From Bacteroidia bacterium (lineage in GTDB: Bacteria; Bacteroidota; Bacteroidia; Cytophagales; Cyclobacteriaceae), in assembly GCA_030425425.1 (NCBI GenBank), contig JAUIAO010000033.1:1-64000 (forward strand): 64,000 nucleotides of DNA. Direction: 5' to 3'. Each line of letters begins with the position of its first letter. The first letter of the stretch is position 1. The notes under the pieces were generated by a model. It was not told the DNA's origin and did no database searches. It saw nothing but the letters and a program-made list of their open reading frames with translations. This document shows positions 1 to 8,439 of the stretch, piece after piece. A program made the position numbers and the translations under genes.

Positions 1-115
1 CCACTGACTACTATCGACATGTCTTTAGAGAAACCGCCCAGTACGAGAGTACGCTGGGTGGTGTGAGAGGACAACAAAGATAGGTTTGATCACCTATCTT
101 TGTTTCCTACTCGAT
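1..115 (+). mobile_element. 3' end of a group II intron (RNA domains V and VI)
   Basis: Positions 33-62 fold as a domain V hairpin: nine pairs (ACCGCCCAG with CTGGGTGGT), a two-base CG bulge at 52-53, three pairs and a GAGA (GNRA) loop at 45-48. The next bases, GTGTGAGAGG, are typical of bacterial group II introns just before domain VI. Positions 65-112 form domain VI: a long stem (73-85 with 92-104), then GGA with TCC and a single bulged A at 109 flanked by GAG/CTC. That bulged A is the expected branch point, and the intron would end in AT about six bases later, near 115, matching the AY 3' end rule. The reverse transcriptase and 5' part lie left of the window. Motif recognition only; the host exon cannot be identified. 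Confidence 0.75.
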
Positions 116-455
116 TTTTAAAAGAGGTTATAGTAAAATCAAATATCTCATGTCTATAAAAACGAAAGGCCGAAAACTCGTTTGCTTCCGGCCTTACTGG
201 ATTGAAGAGACCAACCTAAATAATCAAGATGAACTGATCGCTTTAGCGATTATCGACCAGCTACTAACTAAACACACTTCAAAGATGTATCCCAATTCTG
301 GATGGAATCTGGAGAAAAGCCATTCACTGATTTATTTTATTTGATTAAAATCATTTACTTATCTTGATGAAAGTCATTGCACCGTAACTTTTGTTACGGT
401 CATTACCTGATCAATGGCCTAATTTGGCAGTTGAATAAATAGCAGAATCAGAATT
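116..455. other. intergenic stretch between intron end and rhodanese gene
   Basis: No convincing gene is visible. An open frame at 150-344 on the plus strand (64 codons, ATG start) resembles no family I know. Its first third contains an imperfect hairpin (AAGGCCG with CGGCCTT near 166-198), so it is left uncalled. It could be a remnant of a sequence disrupted by the intron. The stretch also holds the palindrome annotated at 381-400. Confidence 0.5.
381..400. promoter_or_regulatory. perfect palindrome, possible operator of the rhodanese gene
   Basis: ACCGTAAC and GTTACGGT form an 8-bp perfect inverted repeat with a TTTT spacer, ending 55 bp before the rhodanese ATG. Half-sites of about five bases with a four-base spacer are the usual geometry of Crp/Fnr-family operators. 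No T-run follows, so it is not a normal terminator. The operator reading is inference. Confidence 0.4.
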
Positions 456-845
456 ATGAGAACGATTAAATTAGTTTGGATAGCACTTTTTGTCTTTGCA
501 TGTGGCACAGGTGCCAGTGAAGCGCAGGATGTGAAGCGTATCAACAATGCAGAGCTCAAGGAACTTTTGAAAAATGACGAAGTGCAATTGGTAGACATTC
601 GCACGCCGAGAGAAACTTCTCAAGGTATAATAGAAGGAGCCAAGATTATTGATTTTTATAATCCTGCATTCAATCAAGAGATAGAAAAGCTAGATAAATC
701 CAAGCCAATCGTGGTGTATTGTGCCGTGGGAGGGAGAAGTGCTTCTGCTAGTCGCAAGTTGCAGCAGATGGGTTTTGAAAAGATTTATGATCTCAAAGCA
801 GGGATACGAGGCTGGGCTGTAGAAGGCAATCCAATCAAGAAATAG
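456..845 (+). CDS. rhodanese-domain lipoprotein
   Basis: A 129-aa single-domain rhodanese, probably moving sulfane sulfur between a donor and a thiol acceptor in the cell envelope. The N-terminus is a signal sequence with a lipobox-like V-F-A-C ending at Cys16. The rhodanese fold spans roughly residues 27-127. The active-site loop is C-A-V-G-G-R-S with the persulfide cysteine at Cys89, the six-residue loop usual for sulfur rather than arsenate or phosphatase chemistry. It stands alone on the plus strand, and a perfect palindrome lies 56-75 bp upstream. The physiological acceptor cannot be inferred. Family assignment is firm; lipid anchoring is likely because the lipobox is not fully canonical. 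Confidence 0.9.
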   Translation: MRTIKLVWIALFVFACGTGASEAQDVKRINNAELKELLKNDEVQLVDIRTPRETSQGIIEGAKIIDFYNPAFNQEIEKLDKSKPIVVYCAVGGRSASASRKLQQMGFEKIYDLKAGIRGWAVEGNPIKK

Positions 846-929
846 ATTTTTGGAATTATCCACGTTTCACTGAAACATCCATCAAACTAGCTGGTTTATT
901 TGCCAACTCATGCAAACAGCAAATCATCA

Positions 930-1526
930 ATGAAAGAATTTTGGAATGAAAGATATGGGCAGCAAACCTATGTATATGGGGTGCTGCCCAATTTGTTTTT
1001 TAAGGAGCAAATAGCAAAAGCAAAGCCTGGTAATATCTTGTTGCCTGCCGAAGGTGAAGGAAGGAACGGAGTGTATGCTGCCACACAAGGCTGGAGTGTT
1101 GACGCGTTTGATTATTCAGCTTCGGGTAAGGAAAAAGCAGTGCAACTAGCGTCCAAACACAATGTGTCGATCAATTATGAGGTAGAAACACTTGAAAACT
1201 ACCAGATAAAATCAGGCCACTATGATGCTGTTGGATTGATTTTTAATCACATGCCTTCATCGCTCCGTCAGTTGGTTCACCAGCGTGTGATAGAAGCGCT
1301 GAAGCCTGGAGGGAGTGTTATTTTGGAGGCTTTTGAGAAAAATCAATTAGGATTGCCATCAGGAGGCCCGAAATCAATCGATATGCTTTACAGCATCGAA
1401 GAACTGAAGGAAGACTTTGGTAGCCTGGACATCCAACTACTGGAATATGCGGATGTGATGCTGGAAGAGGGCGAGTATCACAAAGGACCGGGAAAAACAA
1501 TTAGATTAGTGGCCATCAAACCTTGA
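930..1526 (+). CDS. class I SAM-dependent methyltransferase
   Basis: A roughly 198-aa cytoplasmic methyltransferase of the small TehB-like/thiopurine-methyltransferase-like group. Visible signs are an aromatic N-terminus (FWNERY), a glycine-rich SAM loop (LLPAEGEGRNG, motif I), an acidic motif II around DAFDYS, and LKPGG before strand 5. The frame is also open from a TTG at 900, but ATG 930 gives the normal family N-terminus and is preferred. A small zinc-ribbon gene starts 15 bp downstream on the same strand, so they may be co-transcribed. The substrate is unknown; members of this group methylate small thiol or metalloid compounds, but nothing here fixes that. Confidence 0.85.
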   Translation: MKEFWNERYGQQTYVYGVLPNLFFKEQIAKAKPGNILLPAEGEGRNGVYAATQGWSVDAFDYSASGKEKAVQLASKHNVSINYEVETLENYQIKSGHYDAVGLIFNHMPSSLRQLVHQRVIEALKPGGSVILEAFEKNQLGLPSGGPKSIDMLYSIEELKEDFGSLDIQLLEYADVMLEEGEYHKGPGKTIRLVAIKP

Positions 1527-1541
1527 TCTAAATAGATACCA

Positions 1542-1793
1542 ATGAGTTGTGTAACGGGAAAACGACAATATGACACGGAGCAGCAAGCCCTCGATGGGTT
1601 GATTTCTGCACGTAGTAAGGCATTTTTCCGAGAAAATTCTGGCCCTATCAATGTATATGAATGTGATGATTGCGGAGCCTGGCATCTGACTTCAAAAGGA
1701 GCACAGCATCCCATACTAAGTGATGCTGGCATCCAAAAGAATATCAAAGATCAGCACGTGTCTGATTATTGGGAAAGAAAGCTTCGTCGCTGA
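1542..1793 (+). CDS. small zinc-ribbon-like protein
   Basis: An 83-aa protein with one clear C-x-x-C knuckle followed by a conserved-looking tail (ECDDCGAWHLTS). Small proteins of this form occur in many bacteria, are annotated as hypothetical, and resemble one half of a zinc ribbon. The N-terminal part is charged and probably helical. There is no signal peptide or membrane segment. It sits 15 bp after the methyltransferase and converges with the DUF4494 gene, whose stop lies 2 bp away. No function can be assigned. Confidence 0.75.
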   Translation: MSCVTGKRQYDTEQQALDGLISARSKAFFRENSGPINVYECDDCGAWHLTSKGAQHPILSDAGIQKNIKDQHVSDYWERKLRR

Positions 1794-1794
1794 T

Positions 1795-2283
1795 TTACTC
1801 AGTCTCTTCCTCTTGATTCGCTTCTGACAAAGGTTTGAGATTGGATGGAATAGCCTCCGGATCATATGGAAACACCTCCAGAAAGTTCGTAAGAGTAATC
1901 GACGGGATTTCATACGGAACCAGCATTGAATTCAGATGCTGCTCTAGCTTTTCATAAGCTTGTTTCACATGTTCGGCACTCACAAGCAGGTAGGAATTGA
2001 TTTTTACCTCCTTTTCGCTATCGCCATCCACAGTCATGTAGACGACCTTACTCTTATACCACTTTTCTGCATCCTCTTCCATGATCACTTCTGCTATGTT
2101 GGTTTTAGTGATCTGGGTGACCGTAAACTCGCCATGAATGTCCCGTTCGCAGATTTCATATAATCTGGATTCTGCGTCTGTATACGAGACTGCATCCAGT
2201 AAGAAAGCGTCAGTTACCTGCTTCAACATTCCGTCATCCATTTCTTTGTTGTGCTTCACTTTGCAAGAGTACCAGATCTTCAT
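1795..2283 (-). CDS. DUF4494 family protein
   Basis: A 162-aa cytoplasmic protein whose opening (MKIWYSCKVKHNKEMDDG) is characteristic of the Bacteroidota family DUF4494. It is acidic with an alternating strand and helix pattern and a Glu-rich tail. No catalytic motif is evident and the function of the family is not established. It is transcribed alone, with a strong TAnnTTTG element just upstream at 2310-2317. Family recognition is confident and function is unknown. Confidence 0.85.
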   Translation of the reverse strand: MKIWYSCKVKHNKEMDDGMLKQVTDAFLLDAVSYTDAESRLYEICERDIHGEFTVTQITKTNIAEVIMEEDAEKWYKSKVVYMTVDGDSEKEVKINSYLLVSAEHVKQAYEKLEQHLNSMLVPYEIPSITLTNFLEVFPYDPEAIPSNLKPLSEANQEEETE

Positions 2284-2309
2284 TTCGATTCAATTTTTTA
2301 ATTGGGCTG

Positions 2310-2317
2310 CAAAGATA
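2310..2317 (-). promoter_or_regulatory. -7 element (TATCTTTG) for the DUF4494 gene
   Basis: Read on the minus strand this is TATCTTTG followed by CAGCCC, an exact match to the Bacteroidota TAnnTTTG consensus, 27 bp before the DUF4494 ATG. No clear TTG box is seen at the usual distance upstream. Confidence 0.6.
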
Positions 2318-2443
2318 GGAGGGTAGTGGAAAGATGAAATGCTGGTTCGATATTTTTATAATTCTCTGTGCCTCATCTGTAGAGATTAATCCATTTTATG
2401 TTTTCTGAGGATTTATCAAATTAGATAATTAATCACTAGTTGA

Positions 2444-2451
2444 TAACTTTG
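2444..2451 (+). promoter_or_regulatory. -7 element (TAACTTTG) for aacS
   Basis: TAACTTTG matches the TAnnTTTG consensus and ends 23 bp before the aacS ATG, predicting a transcript start near 2458 and a short leader. The -33 TTG is not obvious. Confidence 0.5.
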
Positions 2452-2473
2452 TCTCACCCCAAAACAACATTAC

Positions 2474-4435
2474 ATGAACTCAAACACCCCAAATGTCCTG
2501 TGGACTCCTTCAGCAGATTTTATCAATGACAGCAACCTGAAGCATTTTCAAGATTGGCTCCAGGTCAATAAACAGCTGACTTTCAAAGATTATGATGCAC
2601 TCTGGCAGTGGTCAGTAGAGCATGTTGAAGAATTTTGGCAGGCGATCTCGGAGTACTTTGATGTGAAGTTTCACGATCCTTATTCCAAAGTACTTGCTGG
2701 CGATAAAATGCCAGATTATCAGTGGTTCACAGGATCAACATTGAACTATGCTGAGCACATTTTTCGAAATAAATCAGATCAGCATCCAGCAATCATTTTT
2801 AAGCAGGAGGGAACGCATACCCATGAAATTAGTTGGGCTGAATTGGAGCAGCAGGTAGCTTCTTTGACTGCATATCTAAAGTCTAAAGGTGTGCGGAAAG
2901 GAGATCGGGTAGTGGCTTTTATTCCTAACATTCCTCAAGCCACAATCGGTTTTCTGGCTACTTGTTCTATTGGTGCTGTGTGGTCTAGCTGCTCACCAGA
3001 TTTTGGAGCAAGCAGTGTAGTGGATAGGTTTCAGCAGATCGAGCCAAAAGTTTTGATTGCAGTAGATGGATATTGCTACGGAGGTAAGTCATTTGACAAA
3101 ACCGGAGTGGTTTCAGAAATTATCAAACAACTACCCTCGCTTCAGACAGTAATAGAAATCCCATATCTGAATTCTGAAAAGTCGTTACCTAATAGCGTTT
3201 CATGGGGAGAAACTATTTCAAAAATAGACGAGGTGCTGAAATTTGAACCACTAGAGTTCTCACATCCTATTTGGGTGCTATACAGTTCTGGGACCACAGG
3301 CCAGCCAAAGGCGATTACTCATTCTCAGGGTGGTGTGTTGTTAGAGCATTTGAAATATGTGAGCTTTCACAATGATGTCAAGAAGGGGGAACGGTATTTC
3401 TGGTTTACCACCACTGGTTGGATGATGTGGAATTTTGTTCAGGCAACCATGCTCTGTGGAGCAACGATTGTGTTGTATGATGGTAGTCCGGCATTTCCAG
3501 ATATCACCTCGCTTTGGGAGCTTGCTGCAGACCTAAAAATCAATCATTTTGGGACTAGCGCACCATTTATTGTGGCTTCTATGAAAAAAGGTGTTCAACC
3601 AGGCCAGCAGTTTGATTTAAGTGCTTTAAGGTCTATCAGCAGTACTGGATCGCCTTTGCCACCGGAAGGTTTTGAATGGATTTACAATGCAGTCAAAAAG
3701 GATGTATGGCTTTGCTCCATGAGTGGGGGGACAGACGTTTGTTCGGCATTTGTCGGTGGATGCCCAACTGAACCCGTTTTTGAAGGGGAGATTCAGCGAA
3801 GAGCTCTGGGATGTGCGATGTACGCGTTTGATGATTTTGGAAAATATTTGACCGATGAAGTAGGAGAGATGGTAGTGACAAAGCCAATGCCTTCTATGCC
3901 TATATTCTTTTGGAATGACCCCAAAAAGGAAAGATATCAGGAAAGCTATTTCGAGATGTTTCCCGGAGTTTGGAGACATGGAGACTGGCTTCAAATCACT
4001 AATCGAAACACCCTGATCATTAAAGGAAGATCAGATGCAACCCTCAATCGGCACGGGGTTCGAATCGGTACGGCAGAGATTTATCAGTCTGTCAGTAAGA
4101 TTACAGAAATTAAAGATTCCCTTGTAGTGAATATTGAACAAGAAAATGGAGGGCATTTTATGCCACTTTTTGTGATATTGAATGATGGAGAAGAACTTAA
4201 TGATGATTTGGTCAAACGTATTTCACAACAATTGAAGAATGATTTTACGCCCCGTCATGTGCCTGATCAAGTGATAGCAGTTCATGACATTCCTTATACG
4301 ATCAGCGGCAAGAAAATGGAAGCACCCGTAAAGAAAATATTGATGGGCAAACCAATAGAAAAAGCCGCGAACCTGGGAGCAATGAGGAACCCTGAATCTT
4401 TGAAATTTTTCACTGATTTTGCCCGCGGGATTTAA
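2474..4435 (+). CDS. aacS: acetoacetyl-CoA synthetase (acetoacetate-CoA ligase)
   Basis: A 653-aa ANL-superfamily ligase that activates acetoacetate with ATP and CoA (EC 6.2.1.16), used in ketone body or polyhydroxybutyrate/leucine breakdown. The length and N-terminal segment (PNVLWTPSADFINDS) fit AacS rather than acetyl-CoA synthetase. The phosphate-binding loop reads YSSGTTGQPKAITHSQGG (about residues 271-288), the hinge region carries GRSDATLNRHGVRIGTAEIY, and the C-terminal catalytic lysine lies in SGKKMEAPVK. It stands alone, ending 90 bp before the hybrid kinase gene. No truncation is seen. Assignment is confident on length and motif order. Confidence 0.92.
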   Translation: MNSNTPNVLWTPSADFINDSNLKHFQDWLQVNKQLTFKDYDALWQWSVEHVEEFWQAISEYFDVKFHDPYSKVLAGDKMPDYQWFTGSTLNYAEHIFRNKSDQHPAIIFKQEGTHTHEISWAELEQQVASLTAYLKSKGVRKGDRVVAFIPNIPQATIGFLATCSIGAVWSSCSPDFGASSVVDRFQQIEPKVLIAVDGYCYGGKSFDKTGVVSEIIKQLPSLQTVIEIPYLNSEKSLPNSVSWGETISKIDEVLKFEPLEFSHPIWVLYSSGTTGQPKAITHSQGGVLLEHLKYVSFHNDVKKGERYFWFTTTGWMMWNFVQATMLCGATIVLYDGSPAFPDITSLWELAADLKINHFGTSAPFIVASMKKGVQPGQQFDLSALRSISSTGSPLPPEGFEWIYNAVKKDVWLCSMSGGTDVCSAFVGGCPTEPVFEGEIQRRALGCAMYAFDDFGKYLTDEVGEMVVTKPMPSMPIFFWNDPKKERYQESYFEMFPGVWRHGDWLQITNRNTLIIKGRSDATLNRHGVRIGTAEIYQSVSKITEIKDSLVVNIEQENGGHFMPLFVILNDGEELNDDLVKRISQQLKNDFTPRHVPDQVIAVHDIPYTISGKKMEAPVKKILMGKPIEKAANLGAMRNPESLKFFTDFARGI

Positions 4436-4525
4436 GATGATGATGAGTTCAATCAAAAAAAACTGAAATGCAGAAGGTTAATAGGAGAGATTGACTAATT
4501 TGACTAAAATCCATCCAATAGCTAA

Positions 4526-7339
4526 ATGAATGCCCGATTAGTACTCTTCACCATATTGCTATTTCGAATTATAGGAATATATGCACAAGATAGTAAGGCC
4601 GATAGTTTGCATCATCAATTGTCAAGTCTTCAGGATCATCAGACGGAACAACTTGTTGAGGTCAATAGTGCACTTGCCTGGGCATATCGTGATAATCGTC
4701 CGGATTCAGCCCTCTATTATGCGCTCAAAGCCAATAAACTAGCAAAAGAATATGGCTTTAGAGATCTTGAGATTCAGGCACTCAATTATATTGGTGTCGC
4801 CTATAGAAACCTTAGTAATTTTTCAAAAGCATTCGAAAAATACCTCGAAGCGCTGAAGCTTTCAGAAGAAAGACAAAACGCTGAACAACGTGGGTATTCA
4901 CTGATCAATTTAGGAAACCTGTATTTATACCAGACCAATTTTCAGGGAGCGATTAAATATTTCATTCAGGCGCTGGATCAGGCCCAATCACTGGCCAATA
5001 ATCGCATGGTTGCCTACTGCTTCCTTAATCTGGGTAGGTCTTATAAAGGTATTGCGGAATATGGGCAAGCCGAGTTGTATTTCAGCCAGGCTATAGATAT
5101 CAGAAAGGAACAGAATGATAGCTATGGTGAATATGCAGCCAAAATAGATCTGGGAGAAGTGTATATTCTGCAAGGTAAATGGGAGAAAGCCGAGCAGTAT
5201 AATCTCCAATTGGTAGAGGACCTGAAAAGTATGGATAACCCAAGATTACTTGCGGTAGGTTATACCAATCTGGCTAAAATTTATCTAGGCACAAATGAAT
5301 TGACTAAGGCATTGAAAAATGCTCAAAAAGGACTGTCCATTTCCAGAAATGTAAATACTCGATACGACGAAAAAAATATTTTGGAGATCATGAGTAAGAT
5401 TCATGCTTCGGATAAGGATTTCGAAGAAGCTTATGAACATCAGGTCTACTATTCTGAATTGAATCAGCAGCTATTCAGTGAGGAAAATATCCGAAAGATT
5501 GAGCAGTTGAAGAGTCAATATGAGATGGAGCAGCAAGAATTGGAAAATGAGTATTTGCGTGAGCAGACAGCATTAAAAAACCAAGTGATTGCTACACAGA
5601 AAAATTTTATCATGGTCGCTGTGACCAGCGTACTATTATTGTTAATAGTGGCTGTAGTTTCCATACGTGCTTTTTTGGTGAAGCGTAAGCTCTCTTTGGA
5701 AATCAGTCAGCAAAGGGATAAGATTGCTGATGATAAAGAGTTGATAGAAGAGCAATCGGCCAAATTAATCGAACTGGATAAGGCGAAATCAAGGTTTTTC
5801 GCCAATGTATCTCATGACTTGCGCTCGCCATTGAGTTTGATCATCGGAAATTTGGAGATGCTTCAGGATGATCAGGAGGTTATTTTAACTGCCGGAGCGA
5901 TTCGAAACCTGGAGACCGCTCAGAAAAATTGTAAGCGCTTGCTGTATCTCACAGATGAAATCAACGATATCAACAGATTAGAGGAGGGTAAGGTTAATCT
6001 GAAACCTGAGGTGGTTCGTTTTGCTTCGTATGTTCAGATGTTGAGTGAAATGTTCGTAGGTACTGCTCAGTACAAAGGGGTTCATTTGACTTTCGAAAGT
6101 GAGGTTGGAAAAGATGAAGCAGCGTTTATCGACCCACGTCAGTTCGAGAAGATTTTTTATAATCTTGTTTCTAATGCTATCCGCCATACATCAAGAGGTG
6201 ATAAGGTGAAAATTACGGCATTTTCCGAAGGATTGTTTCTTAAACTGCAGGTCAAGGATACTGGAGAAGGTATTAGCAGTGAGAGTTTGCCGTATATTTT
6301 TGATCGTTTTTATCAGTCTGCCGACAATGAATACAGAACGAGAGAAGGTTTAGGAATTGGATTGGCTCTGGTCAAAGAGCTTGTTGAGCTTCATGGTGGT
6401 AAAATTTCTGTGGAGAGTACGCTGGGTCTGGGTACTACATTCAATGTATGGTTACCAAAAGCAAGTTCTGAATCAGAAAATATCGTTTCCCCTACGTTCA
6501 CTTATGTATCTGAACGCAAGCATTTGTATGATGAATTAGATCGAGAGGAACGTGCCGGTATGAGCATCCCGAAACTAGAAGAAAGGGCAAGCATCATGGT
6601 GGTAGATGATCATCCGGAGATTCGCTACCATATTAGACAGGTTTTGGAAGACGATTATCACATCATAGAAGCGGCACATGGTATTGAAGCTCTGGAGCTC
6701 TTAAAAACAAACGATGTACAGGTGATCATATCAGATTTGATGATGCCTTGGATGGATGGGTTTGAGTTTATCGAATCACTGAAAAAGGACGACAAACTTC
6801 AAAAAATTCCTGTCTTGGTAGTTTCGGCAAGGATCACAGATTCTGATAAAGAAAAAGTATTGTTCAAAGGAGTGAATGATTACCTTCAGAAACCTTTCCA
6901 GAAAAAAGAATTGATGCTTCGAATCAATAACCTGTTGAAACAATCTGAAAATAAGGGTAATTCAGAAGATATCTTTTCACAGTTGGCTGATAAGAAAAAG
7001 CTTGGGGAATACGAAAAAGATGTATTGGTGAGGTTGGAACAAGTTGTAATTGATCGGATAGATGATGAAAACCTGTCAGTATATCATTTAGCTGATGCAA
7101 TGGCTGCCAGTGAGCGACAGGTCTATAGACTGGTCAAAAAGATTACAGGGCTTACACCTTATGAATATGTAACCGATGTACGGTTGAAGTATGCAGATTA
7201 TCTTATAAGGAAAGGAAAGGTCCGGAATGCCACTGAAGCGGCCAATAATATTGGAATTCGGAATGTGACCGCTTTCAAACGTCAGTTTGAGAAAAAATTT
7301 GGGATGGATCCAGCCGGATTATTCAGAAACGAAGATTAA
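4526..7339 (+). CDS. TPR hybrid histidine kinase with receiver and AraC output domain
   Basis: A 937-aa one-polypeptide two-component system. It has a signal peptide (residues 1-20), periplasmic TPR repeats (about 50-300), a coiled coil, one membrane segment (about 362-384), a HisKA domain with the phospho-acceptor His430 in SHDLRSPLS, an HATPase domain (DTGEGIS, GLGIGLALV), a receiver near residues 690-805 with acceptor Asp737 (SDLMMPWMDG), and an AraC-type DNA-binding domain to the end. Periplasmic sensing by TPRs and direct promoter binding are inferred from architecture. Unlike the Bacteroides sugar-sensing hybrids it has TPRs instead of Reg_prop propellers. The neighbouring genes do not reveal the ligand. 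A near-identical layout recurs at 48825-51836. Confidence 0.92.
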   Translation: MNARLVLFTILLFRIIGIYAQDSKADSLHHQLSSLQDHQTEQLVEVNSALAWAYRDNRPDSALYYALKANKLAKEYGFRDLEIQALNYIGVAYRNLSNFSKAFEKYLEALKLSEERQNAEQRGYSLINLGNLYLYQTNFQGAIKYFIQALDQAQSLANNRMVAYCFLNLGRSYKGIAEYGQAELYFSQAIDIRKEQNDSYGEYAAKIDLGEVYILQGKWEKAEQYNLQLVEDLKSMDNPRLLAVGYTNLAKIYLGTNELTKALKNAQKGLSISRNVNTRYDEKNILEIMSKIHASDKDFEEAYEHQVYYSELNQQLFSEENIRKIEQLKSQYEMEQQELENEYLREQTALKNQVIATQKNFIMVAVTSVLLLLIVAVVSIRAFLVKRKLSLEISQQRDKIADDKELIEEQSAKLIELDKAKSRFFANVSHDLRSPLSLIIGNLEMLQDDQEVILTAGAIRNLETAQKNCKRLLYLTDEINDINRLEEGKVNLKPEVVRFASYVQMLSEMFVGTAQYKGVHLTFESEVGKDEAAFIDPRQFEKIFYNLVSNAIRHTSRGDKVKITAFSEGLFLKLQVKDTGEGISSESLPYIFDRFYQSADNEYRTREGLGIGLALVKELVELHGGKISVESTLGLGTTFNVWLPKASSESENIVSPTFTYVSERKHLYDELDREERAGMSIPKLEERASIMVVDDHPEIRYHIRQVLEDDYHIIEAAHGIEALELLKTNDVQVIISDLMMPWMDGFEFIESLKKDDKLQKIPVLVVSARITDSDKEKVLFKGVNDYLQKPFQKKELMLRINNLLKQSENKGNSEDIFSQLADKKKLGEYEKDVLVRLEQVVIDRIDDENLSVYHLADAMAASERQVYRLVKKITGLTPYEYVTDVRLKYADYLIRKGKVRNATEAANNIGIRNVTAFKRQFEKKFGMDPAGLFRNED

Positions 7340-7518
7340 GAGTTGCCTCTGGCTGTACATGCTATTTCTGCTAACTGCGCAGTATAAAACTGATCTAAGT
7401 AGTTATTTCTGTTGTCAGGGTTTCCTACAAATACATCAAAATGTTTGCTGTATTGATTTTCAGGCTTGCTGTTGATAAGCTTACTGAGTCCTTGTGATAT
7501 TTTATTCTTACTATTCAT
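7336..7518 (-). CDS. hypothetical 60-aa peptide, last gene of the FecI/TonB operon
   Basis: A 60-residue ORF on the same strand as the TonB operon, starting 84 bp after the DUF4249 stop and overlapping the kinase gene end by 4 bp in convergent orientation. It has no signal peptide or membrane segment. It is polar, Asn-rich in the middle (FVGNPDNRNN), and ends with a single Cys in IACTARGNS. The amino-acid composition is protein-like rather than random. I recognise no family. It could be a small cytoplasmic partner or peptide precursor, or a chance frame. Confidence 0.4.
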   Translation of the reverse strand: MNSKNKISQGLSKLINSKPENQYSKHFDVFVGNPDNRNNYLDQFYTAQLAEIACTARGNS

Positions 7519-7602
7519 CGTTCTTGCTATTTCAAGCGGTTATTTTGAAATTCACAAGAAAGGCAAGCATTAATACTAGTACCCCTAAAAGAAAAGTGAA
7601 AA

Positions 7603-8439
7603 TTATTCAGATATTTTTAACGATCGCCTGTTAAAGGATGTGATCCCCCAATAACCTAGTACAGTTTGATCTGAATTTAAGTATGATAAATTACCATAAA
7701 CAGGTGCCGGAGTGACTGACGATTCGGTGCCTAGTGTGGTGGTCTGACTCTTGATATTTCTGAGATACTTATAACCCAGTTCGGTGATTTGGAGTAGTTC
7801 CAGTGTGATTTTATCGTCATAATAAAATTCAAATTGGGTAAACTCATTGGCAAAAGTTGTGGTGTTTCCGTTGAAAAAACGATCGCTGATCAAGACCAGG
7901 TCTTCGGGATTGTTAAACAGTGTATCATTTCGATATACTTTCCATCGGTAAAAGTTTTCTTGAGTGGAATCGTCTTTGATAGTTGCTATAGGATAGTAGA
8001 TCACATCAATCACATTTGGATTATCAGGGGATTCGCGTTCATAAAAATCAAAATTGAGACTGTCAATAGTCGGAGCAAGTCTTATAAATTCTGGGTCTGA
8101 TACAATGGTGTCTCCGGAGTTTAACGCGATTTGTATCTGATAAAAGGAGCGTGTTTTTGCTTTGAACTTTTCATTCGAGTGATACCATCCATCTACAACA
8201 TATGTAAAATCATAAAAGGTGTTACCCGTCCTCACTTTGATTGTGGCATCTTTGATCGTATTAATAGTTTCAGAGTCGGAAAATAACTGGGAGTGAGTAA
8301 GACGGACCCTCTGAATTGTATCTACGTCTATCAGCCATCCTTCTACTACCACCAGCGGATCGGAGGGAGAAATATCCACCTCGAGATCACCGCATCCAGC
8401 AAGGAATAACAGAAGTAAATATGTTTTTACGTTTTTCAA
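7603..8439 (-). CDS. DUF4249 outer-membrane-associated lipoprotein
   Basis: A 278-aa lipoprotein with lipobox L-A-G-C (Cys16) and the DUF4249 opening (VDISPSDPLVVVEGWLIDV). DUF4249 proteins are typically encoded directly after a SusC-like TonB receptor in Bacteroidota and probably act as its surface partner in place of SusD. Its ATG overlaps the receptor stop by 4 bp, indicating translational coupling. The rest is beta-rich, resembling an immunoglobulin-like N-terminal region followed by a strand-rich C-terminal half. The substrate is unknown. Family and context agree. Confidence 0.88.
   Translation of the reverse strand: MKNVKTYLLLLFLAGCGDLEVDISPSDPLVVVEGWLIDVDTIQRVRLTHSQLFSDSETINTIKDATIKVRTGNTFYDFTYVVDGWYHSNEKFKAKTRSFYQIQIALNSGDTIVSDPEFIRLAPTIDSLNFDFYERESPDNPNVIDVIYYPIATIKDDSTQENFYRWKVYRNDTLFNNPEDLVLISDRFFNGNTTTFANEFTQFEFYYDDKITLELLQITELGYKYLRNIKSQTTTLGTESSVTPAPVYGNLSYLNSDQTVLGYWGITSFNRRSLKISE

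Noticed and set aside
73-104. Hairpin read as a Rho-independent terminator
   Set aside because: No T-run directly follows the stem; the flanking GAGAGGA/TCCTACTC pairing with a bulged A and the domain V just upstream identify it as group II intron domain VI.
150-344. 64-codon ORF after the intron end
   Set aside because: No family resemblance and an imperfect hairpin inside; described only as part of the intergenic stretch.
3626-3994. 122-codon minus-strand ORF inside aacS
   Set aside because: Antisense shadow of the AMP-binding domain.
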